Shown: piece after piece, positions 47,077 to 57,001 of the stretch | How the letters are laid out: every line of letters starts with the position of its first letter | Numbering within the stretch: the stretch's first letter is position 1 | NCBI RefSeq assembly: GCF_013602415.1 | Contig: NZ_WPAG02000002.1 | Coordinates: 2,173,480-2,237,479 of the forward strand | Origin: Rhodococcus sp. B50 | GTDB lineage: Bacteria; Actinomycetota; Actinomycetes; Mycobacteriales; Mycobacteriaceae | Direction of reading: 5' to 3' | Length of the DNA: 64,000 bases | Notes under the pieces: generated by a model | Told to the model about the DNA's origin: nothing | The model's database searches: none | What the model saw: the letters and a program-made list of their open reading frames with translations, nothing else | Translations under genes and position numbers: made by a program

Positions 47077-49806
47077 TCAGAAGTTGATGCCGTCGACGGC
47101 AGGCGCGATGTACGACGTTCGACCCGACTTGTCGGCGGGCGATTCCTCGCGCTGCGCGGGACGCAGATCGATATCGGGGATCTCGTGGATCTTCTCGGTC
47201 CGGACATGCTTCGACGTCGGTCGGGCGAGATCCTCGGCGGAGACACCCTCGGTGAACTGGGTGGTGACCGCGACGAGGCCGCAACCGACCCGTGTCCGCG
47301 AGTAGAGCTCACCGGCCACCGCCGAGGCACCACGCATCGTCGCAGTGTCGGTGAACGCCGCGCGGTCGAGGAAGCCACCCTCGGTCGGCACCCCGACCCC
47401 GGCGAGGAAGCCGTCGATACCGGAGCGATGGACGGTGCCGTCGATGCGGTACTCGATGACGTCGAGAAGGTCACGAGCGAGTTCGGTGCGGGGACCGGTG
47501 AGTTCGCTCATCGCCCGCTGCCAGAGCACCGCCGCACCGGTGGACTGCACCCGGCCGCGGTAGAACATGAGCGACCATTCGTCGAGGGGAGAGCCCGAGC
47601 CGGCACCCGCCTTGGTGGTCAGCAGGCTCGGGTCGCGGGTGATGTCATGTGCTATCCCGCCGAGAGCCACACCGGCTCCTGCCGAGACCGTGTCCCACGG
47701 TTCGGTGAGCCATCCGACGGTGAACAGATCCTGCCGTAGCTGATCGGCAACACGCGCGATCTTGTCGTCGTCGGGGCTGCCGGATCCGATGGCACTGTGG
47801 CGCGGCAGACCCCAGTCGATCCGCCGGCGGGCAGTCAGGACGTGCTTCGGCACACCGAGGGGTCGGGCCAGGAAGGCCCCGAGCGCGCGACTCCACGACA
47901 GGTACTGCCGGTAGGCTCCGGTCAGAACCTCGATCTCACGCAGAGCCGCACGAAGATTCACTCGGTCGGCTTCGTTGCCGGCGGTGATGGCTTCCCTGCT
48001 TGCCAGCAGATCCTCGAGGTACTGCTGCGCCTTCTGGCAGATCAGCGTGACGGCGATGGCCCACCCGAGGACACACAGCGCGATGATCGGGCCGCCCGCC
48101 CACCAGGAGATGAACTCCTTCCACGCGAGGACACCCGACACAACACCGACCACGACCGCGATCAACGTTGCGATGCGCACGCGCCAGAACATTCGTCTCT
48201 GAACCTCGGCGCTCTCCTCTGCGGGGTCCCGCAGGGCTTCGACACCCTTGATCCGCTCGAGCAGAGTGCCCGCTTCGGTGATGTCCGCGCTGAGCCGGCT
48301 GGTGAGAATGGAGCCGAAGGACACCGCGAAGCTGTGGCGCCGCTCGGCGGCCCACGTCTGGATCGCTGCGCCGGTGCGGCGCGCGTCGAGACCGATCACC
48401 GAATCCTGTTCGAGACCACGCAGCGTGGTGCGGAGCTCCTCGACACCGAGGATGTCGGGGGCCTCGGCCACGTGCAGTTGTGTCGTGGCGGAGACGACGC
48501 CGGGGATGTCGGTGAAGTCGTCGTCAGGGCCTGGAACGATGTCCGCTGCCGACCGCAGGACGGCACGATGCGCACCCACCTGGATCGGGGGCAGGCCTGC
48601 CGATCGTTCACTGGCGTCGGCGAGTGTCAGCGCACCGCGGGCGTAGTCCCGCCACAGGGCCGACAGGTCGGGCGCCGCCACTTGCGGCGTGCCCTTCGCC
48701 TCGTCGAGCGCGGCGCCGAGCTGGCGCGAGGCCGATTCGTACTCGGTCCACGACACGCGTTGTCCGTCCGCGTCGACGCCGCCCACAAGGACCCGGTATG
48801 CACCGGGCGTCGATCCGAACAGTGCTCGTTGCGCGGCGGAGGCCACGGACGTGGAGGCTCGATGAATTGCCCGCGTGATGAGGATGGACGGAGCATTCTT
48901 CAGCACCGCGAGAAGAAAACGTCCGGTCATCCGCACCGCGTCCATGAAGGTGATGGTCCGGACGTCCCGCTTCGGAGGCGCGCTCTTTCGCGGGCTGATC
49001 AACAGATGACCGTGTTTGACCCACACAGCATGTGCCATCTGCCGCGTCGCTGCCGGCACATCGTCGGCGTAGAGCACCGCGGTGCCCGCGTCGCGCGGAA
49101 GCGGAAGTTGCCCGTCGAACTCCAGCAGTTCGGAATGCAACCGGTGTTCGGCATGCGACGTGTCGAGGCGGCGGTAGAACGACCGCACTACACGCATCGA
49201 ATTGCCCGGTAGGACGGGAGCATCATCGAACGGGGTGTGCTCGATGTCCGTCCACAATCCGGTGATGCCGGCGATCACCGGTGCGGCCTGGCGGCCCACA
49301 TCCACCGGATCGTGCGTTGCCGTCAGCGACTCGTGGCCCATACCCGGCCCACGAGAGTCCTCCGGTGCGACGAGCAGGTTGTGCCACCCGGCCAGAGCGG
49401 GGATCGCGGAAGCAGACTGCTCGTCGGCGGGGCGACGCAGCAGAACCCGCAGACGCACGCACCGCGCGCCTCCGGAGTTCGACGACAACAGCTCGGCGAG
49501 CATCGTCTCGGTGGCTAGACGTACCGGTACAACGCGCGGCCCACTCGGCACCAGAACGCACAGGCGAACCAGGTCGTAGTGACGTGAGGCCAAGACGTCC
49601 TGAAGGGTGACCGACCGGGAGATCCCTCGCTCGGTTTCCACCGCCGGGACCCGGGCTCCGGCGTCACCGATCTCGGAGTCGTCCACCCACACGAACGAAC
49701 CCACGAGCTCCGCTGTCGAGAGATCGCGCAGGACGTCCCGAACGCCGGCGGCCGGACCGGCCGAGCCGACGAAGACCGTCAGAACGCTCTTGCTTTCCGC
49801 CGCCAT
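47077..49806 (-). CDS. Large two-TM protein of the tubulin/vWA operon
   Basis: A 909-residue protein. Residues 1-530 are soluble and partly beta-rich (VLTVFVGSAGPAAGVRDVLRDLSTAELVGSFVWVDD). Two adjacent TM helices follow near 545-590 (IATLIAVVVGVVSGVLAWKEFISWW; GPIIALCVLGWAIAVTLI). A C-terminal soluble domain contains GTVHRSGIDGFLAGVGVPTEGGFLDR. No catalytic family is recognised. The start ATG 49806 lies one base after the tubulin-like gene stop, indicating tight co-translation. Its two-helix hairpin suits a membrane docking or pore-forming partner of the tubulin-like protein, but this is inference. Confidence 0.75.
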   Translation of the reverse strand: MAAESKSVLTVFVGSAGPAAGVRDVLRDLSTAELVGSFVWVDDSEIGDAGARVPAVETERGISRSVTLQDVLASRHYDLVRLCVLVPSGPRVVPVRLATETMLAELLSSNSGGARCVRLRVLLRRPADEQSASAIPALAGWHNLLVAPEDSRGPGMGHESLTATHDPVDVGRQAAPVIAGITGLWTDIEHTPFDDAPVLPGNSMRVVRSFYRRLDTSHAEHRLHSELLEFDGQLPLPRDAGTAVLYADDVPAATRQMAHAVWVKHGHLLISPRKSAPPKRDVRTITFMDAVRMTGRFLLAVLKNAPSILITRAIHRASTSVASAAQRALFGSTPGAYRVLVGGVDADGQRVSWTEYESASRQLGAALDEAKGTPQVAAPDLSALWRDYARGALTLADASERSAGLPPIQVGAHRAVLRSAADIVPGPDDDFTDIPGVVSATTQLHVAEAPDILGVEELRTTLRGLEQDSVIGLDARRTGAAIQTWAAERRHSFAVSFGSILTSRLSADITEAGTLLERIKGVEALRDPAEESAEVQRRMFWRVRIATLIAVVVGVVSGVLAWKEFISWWAGGPIIALCVLGWAIAVTLICQKAQQYLEDLLASREAITAGNEADRVNLRAALREIEVLTGAYRQYLSWSRALGAFLARPLGVPKHVLTARRRIDWGLPRHSAIGSGSPDDDKIARVADQLRQDLFTVGWLTEPWDTVSAGAGVALGGIAHDITRDPSLLTTKAGAGSGSPLDEWSLMFYRGRVQSTGAAVLWQRAMSELTGPRTELARDLLDVIEYRIDGTVHRSGIDGFLAGVGVPTEGGFLDRAAFTDTATMRGASAVAGELYSRTRVGCGLVAVTTQFTEGVSAEDLARPTSKHVRTEKIHEIPDIDLRPAQREESPADKSGRTSYIAPAVDGINF

Positions 49807-49807
49807 C

Positions 49808-52800
49808 TCAGAACTGCCCCATGTCCGGGATCCGGAAGGTCTGCGACGAGGCGGTCGCGGTGCTCACGGTGGGAGCGACCGTGTCGACGTGCTCGGGCTG
49901 CTCGGCGCGAACCTTGCACTCCTCGACGAGCGCAATGAGTTCGCCTGTTGCCCAGTACACATCGGCGGCGATGTCGCGGTAGATCGGGGTCTGGGACGCC
50001 TGCTCGCGCACCGTGATGGTCGAGAACACGCCTCCGCCGGGCGCTCCCTCCCGACCCGGTGCCAGGTAGTGCTGGCCGGTCAGATCGCGGACCTTGGTCA
50101 GCCAGGCGATCGCGTTCTTCGCGCGCGCATCGATCGAGACACCCGCGCCGGTGTCGGCGACCTGGGACTGCCAACCGGTTCCCGTGTCGCCGGTGCGTAG
50201 CCAGTCGGTAAGCACGGCCTTGGCAGACACCTCGAGGATGCCGCTGGCCGGCTTCTCCGCCGACGCGTCGTAGATCCCTCGCAGTGCACGGTAGGGAGCC
50301 ATCGACGACATGACGGGCGACTCGTGCGAGCGTGCCATCGCGATCAACACCGATTCCATGACGGCGGGAAGCCAGTCGTTGTTCGCGAGGAATCGTGCAG
50401 GTGGGGTGAGGAGCGGGTTCGGGAAGTCCACCCAACTCGACGTGGCACCGTCCCACACGCGGACCGGCTCGTCGTAGGGCTCGGAGGGCAGACGCAGCCG
50501 ACCCGTCACCAGTCCGAGGAACCACCCGGCGGTCATCGCGCGCCGTTCGCTCTCGTGCATCGGCAACGATGCGGCGAGCGGACGCGCACGACGCCACTGC
50601 CAGAACGCTTCCTGCTGCGCGGGAGTGGAATCCGCCCACTGCTTCGCGGCCGGACCGAGCACGGAATCATATGCCAGCGGAGAGTAGTTCGGATACGAGC
50701 CGAAGATGTCGATGCGGGTGAGCTTGTCCTCCTCGGACAGCAACCGGACGAACTCCGACCGGGTCTCGTGATCGATCATCGGGCTCTTCTGCAACACCTG
50801 CGACAAAGCATCCGCCACAGGGAGATTGAGGAACGGGATCGACGTGAACTTGTAGCGGTACTCGATCTGCTGACCGGGATGCAGCGCCTCGAGGGCCTGC
50901 TGGTTCACACTCGCCAGCGGTCGAGCGAGAGAGAGCGCTTCGACGAACTTGGAGCGGAGACGCTCGCGACGCTCGTCGAGTGCGTACTCGGGCACCGAGA
51001 TGTCCTCGATGTACTCACGCAGAGAGACTCGACAGAACCTGTCGAACGATTCTCCCGTCCTGGCCACGAACTGCCGTGCGCGTTCGAGCAGTTCGGCCGG
51101 TCGGACGTGCACGTCGAACCGCGCGGCGGAGGGCACGAGGGCTTCACGGGTACCGGGATCGAACGGGAAGGCACGGGTGCGCCACGCCGAGGTGCGTTCG
51201 AGCAGCGGGTGCTCCTCCCCCGGCGGCCGGCTGCCGTCGATTGTGGTCCAGATACCGGTGACCACGTCGGCGACCGCGCGATTGACGGCCTCCTCGAACG
51301 GCGGAGTGCCCAGACCGTCCGACGCCACTGCGAGCGGAAGGTCGGACCGATACTGGTCCATGAAATCGGCCGACGGAGTGAGCATCACTTCGTTGTTGGC
51401 CTCGGCGAAACGCTTGGGGACGCGATCGCTCTTGTCGGCCGGCCAGGCACCGTACTGGTCCGTGGCAAGGCGAGCGAGTCCGACGTCGCTCGCCGGCTTG
51501 CTCCGCGCCTTGCGCAGCGCCGTCTGAGACTCGTTGAGCGCGTCGAGCAGCGGCTTGAGGATCTCCGGCACGAGTGCGGCCGCGACCTCGGAGACCTTGC
51601 CGGACAACGACGCGTACAGCTGGCGGTAGACGTTGTTGCTGCAGCTGGAGATCACCCGCTCGAGGAGGTCGGCGTCGCTCTCGATGTTGCCCTTGAGCGC
51701 GGAGAGCATCTGCAGGGTGTCGGCGGACTGGACGGTGATGTCCTCGGGCGCGTGGCGCGAGAGTTCCTCGGCACCGGCCCGGATCTGGTCCTTCCCCAGG
51801 ATCGACAGCCTGTTGACCACTGCCGTCGCGTAGGGCAGACCGAGATCGGCGACCGCCTTGGCCACCTGCTGCTCGATGCGCTGCGCCAGTCCTCGGTGCC
51901 ACTGGAAGGCGTGACCGAGCGCGTGTTGCTCGGCCGAGGTCACCAGTGCCTGACGACGCGCCGCGAGTGCTCGTCGGACCTCGGGAACCCACTGCGACGC
52001 GCTCAGACCACTGCCCGAAGGGAGGTAGGCACGCAGCTCGGTTTCCACGATCTGACGTGCCATCCGCTGGGCTTCCGCCGACGGAAGAACGCTGTCGGTC
52101 AACCACGGTCCGACACCGACCTGCGCTCCGGCGGGATTGTTCTGCATGACCGGCAGACCCATGTTCGTCAGTAGTGTCTGCCACTGGCTGTCGAGGATCG
52201 CATTGACCTGGTCCTCGTCGGAGGCGACGCTGGCCGCGTTGCGGTGGCCGTCGAGCAGGCGATCCACGGTGCTGCGCGCCAGTCGCTGAGCGGAGTACTC
52301 GGCGTAACGGTCGCGTCCCATACTCAGGCTGGAGAACCCGTAGGTGCCCCACGGCAGGTTGTCCCACTGCCCGCCCCAGCCGATGTTCTCGCGTTGGCCG
52401 GACAGACCCGCGCCGTTGGTCAGGTCGTATTGCACGAACTGGCGGGTCGCGGCGCCACTCATCATCATGCCGGCGAGACCACGCGCGAGACCGCGATAGA
52501 TCGCCTTCTGCGAGCCGTCACCGAAGGGCGCACCCTCGACGCCCACGCGGCGACCGACGGGGAACACTCGGGCGAAGGGCACCTTTTCGCCTTCACCGGC
52601 CTGCTGACCGAGGGCACGCAGGATCTCGACGTCGTGTTCACGTGCGGAGCCGAGCTGGCTGGCGACGATCTCGCCGAGCATCGCAAGCGCGTTCGCGCGC
52701 ACACCGGTCGTCGCGCTGCGGCCGAGGCCGTCGAAGATGTCGGGCGCCACCATGAACACGCCCATCAGGCGCGGGTCGAGCTTGGGGATGAGGGTGAGCA

Positions 52801-53383
52801 GTCGGCAGATGTCCAGCGCCATCGATGCGCCGGCACCACCGGCCATCGACGAGACGACCAGGACGATCGGCGACTCCTCCTGCTCGAAGCTTCCCCCGCC
52901 GGGGATCTTCATGGCAGACATCTCGGTTGCCGTCTGCACCGTGAACAGCTGGTCCCATGCCTGCTGCAGCGTGTCGCGGATGCCGCCGGCCTTGCTCAAG
53001 GTGATCATGCGGCCGAGGGCCCGATACTGGCCGGCCCCCGAGCCGATCGGCACCGTCACCGCGGAAGGGTCACGGGGTGCCCAGGTCGCGATCTCGTGGA
53101 GGCTGTTCCGTGCGCCCAACTGGTTGCTCAGCGCGTTGTCGAGCACGGCATACGAGTCGCCCTGCGGACCGCTACCGAAGTAGTAGCCGCCCTGGTCGCG
53201 CACGTTGCCCAGACCGTCCGGGCCGGCTTCGGGGGCGGTGGGCACGTCGACGCTGACGAACTGCCAACCACCCGGGATCTTGTCGATGCCCACGGCAGCG
53301 AGATCGGACCGCAGCTGGTCCATCATGTACGCGAGGGTGACGGCACCGGATCCGCCGCAGCCAACTACCAGAAATCGCCTCAT
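49808..53383 (-). CDS. Tubulin-like (Tubulin_2) protein
   Basis: A 1,191-residue protein of the bacterial tubulin-like family. It starts MRRFLVVGCGGSGAVTLAYMM, a nucleotide-binding loop. It carries VLVVSSMAGGAGASMALDICRLL, corresponding to the tubulin/FtsZ Gly-rich signature, in the first 200 residues. The remaining ~900 residues are mostly helical with no recognised domain. It may form GTP-dependent assemblies. In actinobacteria such proteins occur beside vWA proteins in conflict-type operons. The start has no strong ribosome site, and the gene follows the vWA gene by 42 nt. Confidence 0.85.
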   Translation of the reverse strand: MRRFLVVGCGGSGAVTLAYMMDQLRSDLAAVGIDKIPGGWQFVSVDVPTAPEAGPDGLGNVRDQGGYYFGSGPQGDSYAVLDNALSNQLGARNSLHEIATWAPRDPSAVTVPIGSGAGQYRALGRMITLSKAGGIRDTLQQAWDQLFTVQTATEMSAMKIPGGGSFEQEESPIVLVVSSMAGGAGASMALDICRLLTLIPKLDPRLMGVFMVAPDIFDGLGRSATTGVRANALAMLGEIVASQLGSAREHDVEILRALGQQAGEGEKVPFARVFPVGRRVGVEGAPFGDGSQKAIYRGLARGLAGMMMSGAATRQFVQYDLTNGAGLSGQRENIGWGGQWDNLPWGTYGFSSLSMGRDRYAEYSAQRLARSTVDRLLDGHRNAASVASDEDQVNAILDSQWQTLLTNMGLPVMQNNPAGAQVGVGPWLTDSVLPSAEAQRMARQIVETELRAYLPSGSGLSASQWVPEVRRALAARRQALVTSAEQHALGHAFQWHRGLAQRIEQQVAKAVADLGLPYATAVVNRLSILGKDQIRAGAEELSRHAPEDITVQSADTLQMLSALKGNIESDADLLERVISSCSNNVYRQLYASLSGKVSEVAAALVPEILKPLLDALNESQTALRKARSKPASDVGLARLATDQYGAWPADKSDRVPKRFAEANNEVMLTPSADFMDQYRSDLPLAVASDGLGTPPFEEAVNRAVADVVTGIWTTIDGSRPPGEEHPLLERTSAWRTRAFPFDPGTREALVPSAARFDVHVRPAELLERARQFVARTGESFDRFCRVSLREYIEDISVPEYALDERRERLRSKFVEALSLARPLASVNQQALEALHPGQQIEYRYKFTSIPFLNLPVADALSQVLQKSPMIDHETRSEFVRLLSEEDKLTRIDIFGSYPNYSPLAYDSVLGPAAKQWADSTPAQQEAFWQWRRARPLAASLPMHESERRAMTAGWFLGLVTGRLRLPSEPYDEPVRVWDGATSSWVDFPNPLLTPPARFLANNDWLPAVMESVLIAMARSHESPVMSSMAPYRALRGIYDASAEKPASGILEVSAKAVLTDWLRTGDTGTGWQSQVADTGAGVSIDARAKNAIAWLTKVRDLTGQHYLAPGREGAPGGGVFSTITVREQASQTPIYRDIAADVYWATGELIALVEECKVRAEQPEHVDTVAPTVSTATASSQTFRIPDMGQF

Positions 53384-53425
53384 TGCGGTCCTTCCGAATC
53401 GAGATAGAGAGTTGTTGCGCGGCCG

Positions 53426-56173
53426 TCAGGAACCGGGCGGACGGAACGGGTCGAAGGGTTGTCCCGGCGGTGTTGATCCGGGACCGGTCGGCGGTTGACC
53501 CCCGAAGCCGGGACCACCGGTGAACGGCGGCGGAGCACCGAAGGTCGGAGCCGAAGGTGTCCCCGGTGCGGCGAACGGATCGAACGACGACGGAGCACCT
53601 GCCGTCGCCGGCTGAGGCGAAGTCGGGTTCTGCGGTGTGTTGCTGTCGGAACCCTGTGCGCGGGCCCGCAGATCGTCGATGATCCGCGGTGCTCGCCGAC
53701 CTGCCTCGTCCACGAGTCCCCGCACGCGCTCGTTCGACGCATTGGCGCCGACGAGCAGGAGCAGGACCGCCTCGTCGACGGGTCCCTTCGGGTCGTGGAG
53801 CAGCACCCAGTTGTTGTGCACGGCGAGAGGCAGACGTGCCTGGCCGGTGCTGCGATCGGTAGCGGGAGTCGCACCCGAAGCGCCGAGCATCCCATCCGCA
53901 CGGACGAGGACGTAACCGGCGCCGACGGGCGACATACCCATCTTGGCTTCGAGGCGAGCTCCGTCGACGTCGAGGTTTCGAGCCGGCTTGTCGAGGTTGC
54001 GGACGATCTCTCGCAGATCGTTGTCGTTGAGGGTGAACGGTCGACCGTCGCGTAACAACCCACCGTCGGACACTCGCACGAGGAAACTCTGCGACTTGAG
54101 GGTTTCGGCCGGGATGCGAGACGCCCACCACTTGAGCGCATACAGGATGGCGAAGGGGATTCCGACACCCAGGAGGAACACCGCCAGGAAGCCCAGCAAG
54201 AAGCGTGTGGTGTCGAGCGGCTTGAGCAGATCCGCCGTGAACGGAACGTCGACGGGCATCGCGCGATCGGGCTCGCCTTCAGGGGCGATCATCAGACGGA
54301 CCGCACCGTTGAAGGCACCGTTGCCCGCTTCGGGGACAGCGAGTTCGAGGGGTAGCGTGCCGCTCGTTCCTTCCTCGATGGTGAGGCAGTTCTCCGGCGA
54401 AGCTGCTCCGCCGACAGTGAGTGCGGCATTGCCGACACCGTCCGGAATTGCGTCGACACGGACGGGCGAGGCAGGGTCGACCCACACGCACCCGGGCCCC
54501 TGGATCACGAGCTCGCCGGGGAAGGTACCGGAACCTTCCACTTGCCCGAAGTCGATCCGGCCGGGCACCGTCGGGTAGCCGATCGGCGGAGCAAGGTTCA
54601 GCGGCACGTCCACGTACTGCGGCGTGAGGTCGGTGCCGGGAGCGATCACGGAGCCCGACTCGTCGGTGGCGTCCGCGGTGGTCACTTCGAGGACGAGACG
54701 CAGTGTCGCCTCACCGGGCGCGACGTTCGTCAGGTCCAGCTCGATCGGTTCACCGATCGCGTCCTTGGACACCCCGGACGCCAACGTGTGATCCACCTGC
54801 GCCGCGTCGGTGAGCGACACGCCCAGATACGCGGATCCGAGAAGCTCGGACGGGTCGATCTCCTCACGGTCGGAGTCGACGATTCCCAGTCGGACCGCGG
54901 ACGTGACCTCACCGGCGTGGATGGCGGTGACATCCTGACCGAGCAGCGCCGGGAACAGGTTTCCGGAGATATGGATGTTCGACTTGGAGCGGGCAGCCGG
55001 CTCGGACCCGTCGGGGTCGACGAACACGAGAGCCCACATGCCCTGCCACTCGCCGGCGGCGTTCTCCGGCTGCTCCATCGTGAACGACACCGAGCGATCG
55101 GAGAGCCAGCGGTAATCGACCGCGACGCCGTCGACCGACGAACCGGACTCTGCCGAGGTGTAGGCCATAGGGAGCTCTTCGCCACTCGGGCTGACGAGCG
55201 TCGGCACCAGACCTTCGGCATCGGCGAATCCGAGAACTGTGACGGAGCCGATCGAGTCGTCGAGCACGAAGCGGTGCTGGGCCTCCTCGCACACCTCGTA
55301 GGCGCAGACGCCCGTCTCGTTCTCGAGCGGAGCCTGACCGGGGCTGCTGAAGGCGTCGAAAGCGAACAGCAGGTCGTCGATGTTCTGTGCGAGGTAGAAG
55401 TCGCCTGGCGTGGGCTCCGTCCGCGCACCACACGCTTGACCGGCCACCGGCTCGCCTGTCGCGATGGAGCGCATCAGGTCGAAGTCGGCGGCCTGGGCGG
55501 TGCCGTTGGCGAGGCCCACCGCGAATGTCGCGATACCGGACGACCGCAGCTGGTCGGCGACGCCCGCGGGTCGGCAGATCGACTCGCGTGCCGCGCCGAC
55601 GACCTGAGCGACGCCTTCGTCGGTGGACAGCGAGAGACCCGGCGCATAGGGCTTTTCCCCGTCACGAGCGGTGAAGTCGAGTTTGCCGTCGGAGAACCAG
55701 GCAATGGCCTGGCACGAAGTGGAACCTCCGGACGAGTGCTCCGCCAGTGCTCCTCGGGCGCCGTCGAGCGCGAGCCAGTAGTCGGTGTCGAGCCCGGACG
55801 TCCGTGAGCGGAACGCATCGACCTCGGATTGCAGTTCGCCCAGCGTTCCGGGCTCCAGGCGGGTCCACGGCGCATGCATCGTGAACTCGGAGGAGAAGCC
55901 CGCCACGGCGACATCGAGCGCGACACCTGCGGACGCACCGAAGGAAGCAAGCTGGCCGAGAAGATAATTCGCGGCTTCGACGCGGGCGGCATCGGGGTCC
56001 GACTGCTGCAGACTGCCCGATTCGTCGATCATCAGGAGCAGGTCGCCCTCGCGCTGCGACGCCAAGCAGCCACCGAAGTCGGCCACCGCCGTCTCACGGG
56101 GTTGGCCGGACGCCGTTGGCGCGATCAGCAGGCAGCCGAGGAGAACGATGATGACGGTTGCAAGCTTCTTCAC
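53426..56173 (-). CDS. Secreted/membrane vWA-domain protein
   Basis: A 915-residue protein. The signal peptide KKLATVIIVLLGCLLIAPTASG is followed by a von Willebrand A domain with a complete MIDAS start (LLLMIDESGSLQQ). A long beta-rich extracytoplasmic region runs to about 650. One TM helix (TTRFLLGFLAVFLLGVGIPFAILYAL) follows, then a cytoplasmic region and a Pro/Gly/Phe-rich tail. The GTG 56173 start overlaps the upstream stop as GTGA; ATG 56203 would spoil the signal peptide shape. It links the cell outside to the cytoplasmic tubulin-like and GTPase partners, as inferred from topology. Confidence 0.83.
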   Translation of the reverse strand: MKKLATVIIVLLGCLLIAPTASGQPRETAVADFGGCLASQREGDLLLMIDESGSLQQSDPDAARVEAANYLLGQLASFGASAGVALDVAVAGFSSEFTMHAPWTRLEPGTLGELQSEVDAFRSRTSGLDTDYWLALDGARGALAEHSSGGSTSCQAIAWFSDGKLDFTARDGEKPYAPGLSLSTDEGVAQVVGAARESICRPAGVADQLRSSGIATFAVGLANGTAQAADFDLMRSIATGEPVAGQACGARTEPTPGDFYLAQNIDDLLFAFDAFSSPGQAPLENETGVCAYEVCEEAQHRFVLDDSIGSVTVLGFADAEGLVPTLVSPSGEELPMAYTSAESGSSVDGVAVDYRWLSDRSVSFTMEQPENAAGEWQGMWALVFVDPDGSEPAARSKSNIHISGNLFPALLGQDVTAIHAGEVTSAVRLGIVDSDREEIDPSELLGSAYLGVSLTDAAQVDHTLASGVSKDAIGEPIELDLTNVAPGEATLRLVLEVTTADATDESGSVIAPGTDLTPQYVDVPLNLAPPIGYPTVPGRIDFGQVEGSGTFPGELVIQGPGCVWVDPASPVRVDAIPDGVGNAALTVGGAASPENCLTIEEGTSGTLPLELAVPEAGNGAFNGAVRLMIAPEGEPDRAMPVDVPFTADLLKPLDTTRFLLGFLAVFLLGVGIPFAILYALKWWASRIPAETLKSQSFLVRVSDGGLLRDGRPFTLNDNDLREIVRNLDKPARNLDVDGARLEAKMGMSPVGAGYVLVRADGMLGASGATPATDRSTGQARLPLAVHNNWVLLHDPKGPVDEAVLLLLVGANASNERVRGLVDEAGRRAPRIIDDLRARAQGSDSNTPQNPTSPQPATAGAPSSFDPFAAPGTPSAPTFGAPPPFTGGPGFGGQPPTGPGSTPPGQPFDPFRPPGS

Positions 56174-56739
56174 AGTCGACCGAACCAATCCGCAATCTGC
56201 CATGCGCCGAGGAGCACTCCCGCCGCCGCGCATGCGACGGTTACCCAATAGATGACCTGTGCCGCTTTCGACGGCTGATAGACCGGAAGAGCACGTTGCT
56301 TCGTGTCCGCGATCATGTACGTGGCGAGAAGCAGAGCGGCGATGGGACCGGCGAGCGCCCAGCCTGCGAGACCGAAGCCCACGGAGCCGAGCGCCACGGC
56401 GATGATCGCCAGGGCTACGCCCACGACCGCTACCGCGCACGCCGCGACGACGCGCCCGACGGGGGTCTTGCCCTGCGAGAATCCGGACGAACGCACCGGT
56501 TGTTCGGAAGCGAACACATCGGTGGACGCGAACGCCGGCGACGACGCTCCGGGACCGAACGGGTCCGGATTGGAACCGAACGTCGGAACGCTCCCCCATG
56601 CAGGTCCGCTCGGGGTCGTCGATGGTGTGTCTATCCCGTCTCGCGAACTCGAGTACTCGCTGAAATCGAACGGGTCGGACGGTGACTGCACAGGCTTCTC
56701 TCGGGGGCTAGCTTCGGACCGATTCCTGAGCGAGTACAT
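56170..56739 (-). CDS. Small membrane protein heading the conflict operon
   Basis: About 189 residues. The N-terminal ~95 residues are Pro/Ser/Phe-rich and soluble (SPSDPFDFSEYSSSRDG ... PAFASTDVFASEQ). Four TM helices follow in two pairs (VVAACAVAVVGVALAIIAVALGSVGFGLAGWALAGPIAALLLATYMI; AAQVIYWVTVACAAAGVLLGAWQIADWF). The start is uncertain: ATG 56739 or GTG 56691, both with weak ribosome sites. It overlaps the vWA gene by 4 nt. It is probably the first gene of the leftward operon. Confidence 0.65.
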   Translation of the reverse strand: MYSLRNRSEASPREKPVQSPSDPFDFSEYSSSRDGIDTPSTTPSGPAWGSVPTFGSNPDPFGPGASSPAFASTDVFASEQPVRSSGFSQGKTPVGRVVAACAVAVVGVALAIIAVALGSVGFGLAGWALAGPIAALLLATYMIADTKQRALPVYQPSKAAQVIYWVTVACAAAGVLLGAWQIADWFGRL

Positions 56740-57001
56740 CCCGGCAGATATCGGCGTTATTGATCCTTCAATCGGGGGACACCCACAGCCCGTTACGAGT
56801 ACTAATGGGATCGTTACCCCAACGTAATATCGAGCGCAGTTGGTCCCGTCGATGCAGAGGATTTGGTCCTTGCGGACACTGAGATCTCGACGATTCGACC
56901 CTTTTCCTCCCCATCCGACCGTCCATGCCATTCAGGCGGGACCGGTGGTTGATTTGTCCGGGTCGAGTGGCACACTGTGCCGACCACACGAAGGAGAGCT
57001 C

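Noticed and set aside
45002..47305. A rightward open frame of about 767 codons opposite the FN3-like gene
   Set aside because: An antisense shadow; the leftward frame has ribosome sites, coupling and beta-sandwich motifs, while the other frame has none.
50324..52174. A rightward open frame of about 616 codons opposite the tubulin-like gene
   Set aside because: A shadow of a protein with intact tubulin-like motifs; composition is low-complexity Arg/His/Glu.
56651..56800. Further GAGTA or TACTC half-sites near 56.65 and 56.80 kb
   Set aside because: No matching second arm at the 6-nt spacing was found, so they were not counted with the five operators.
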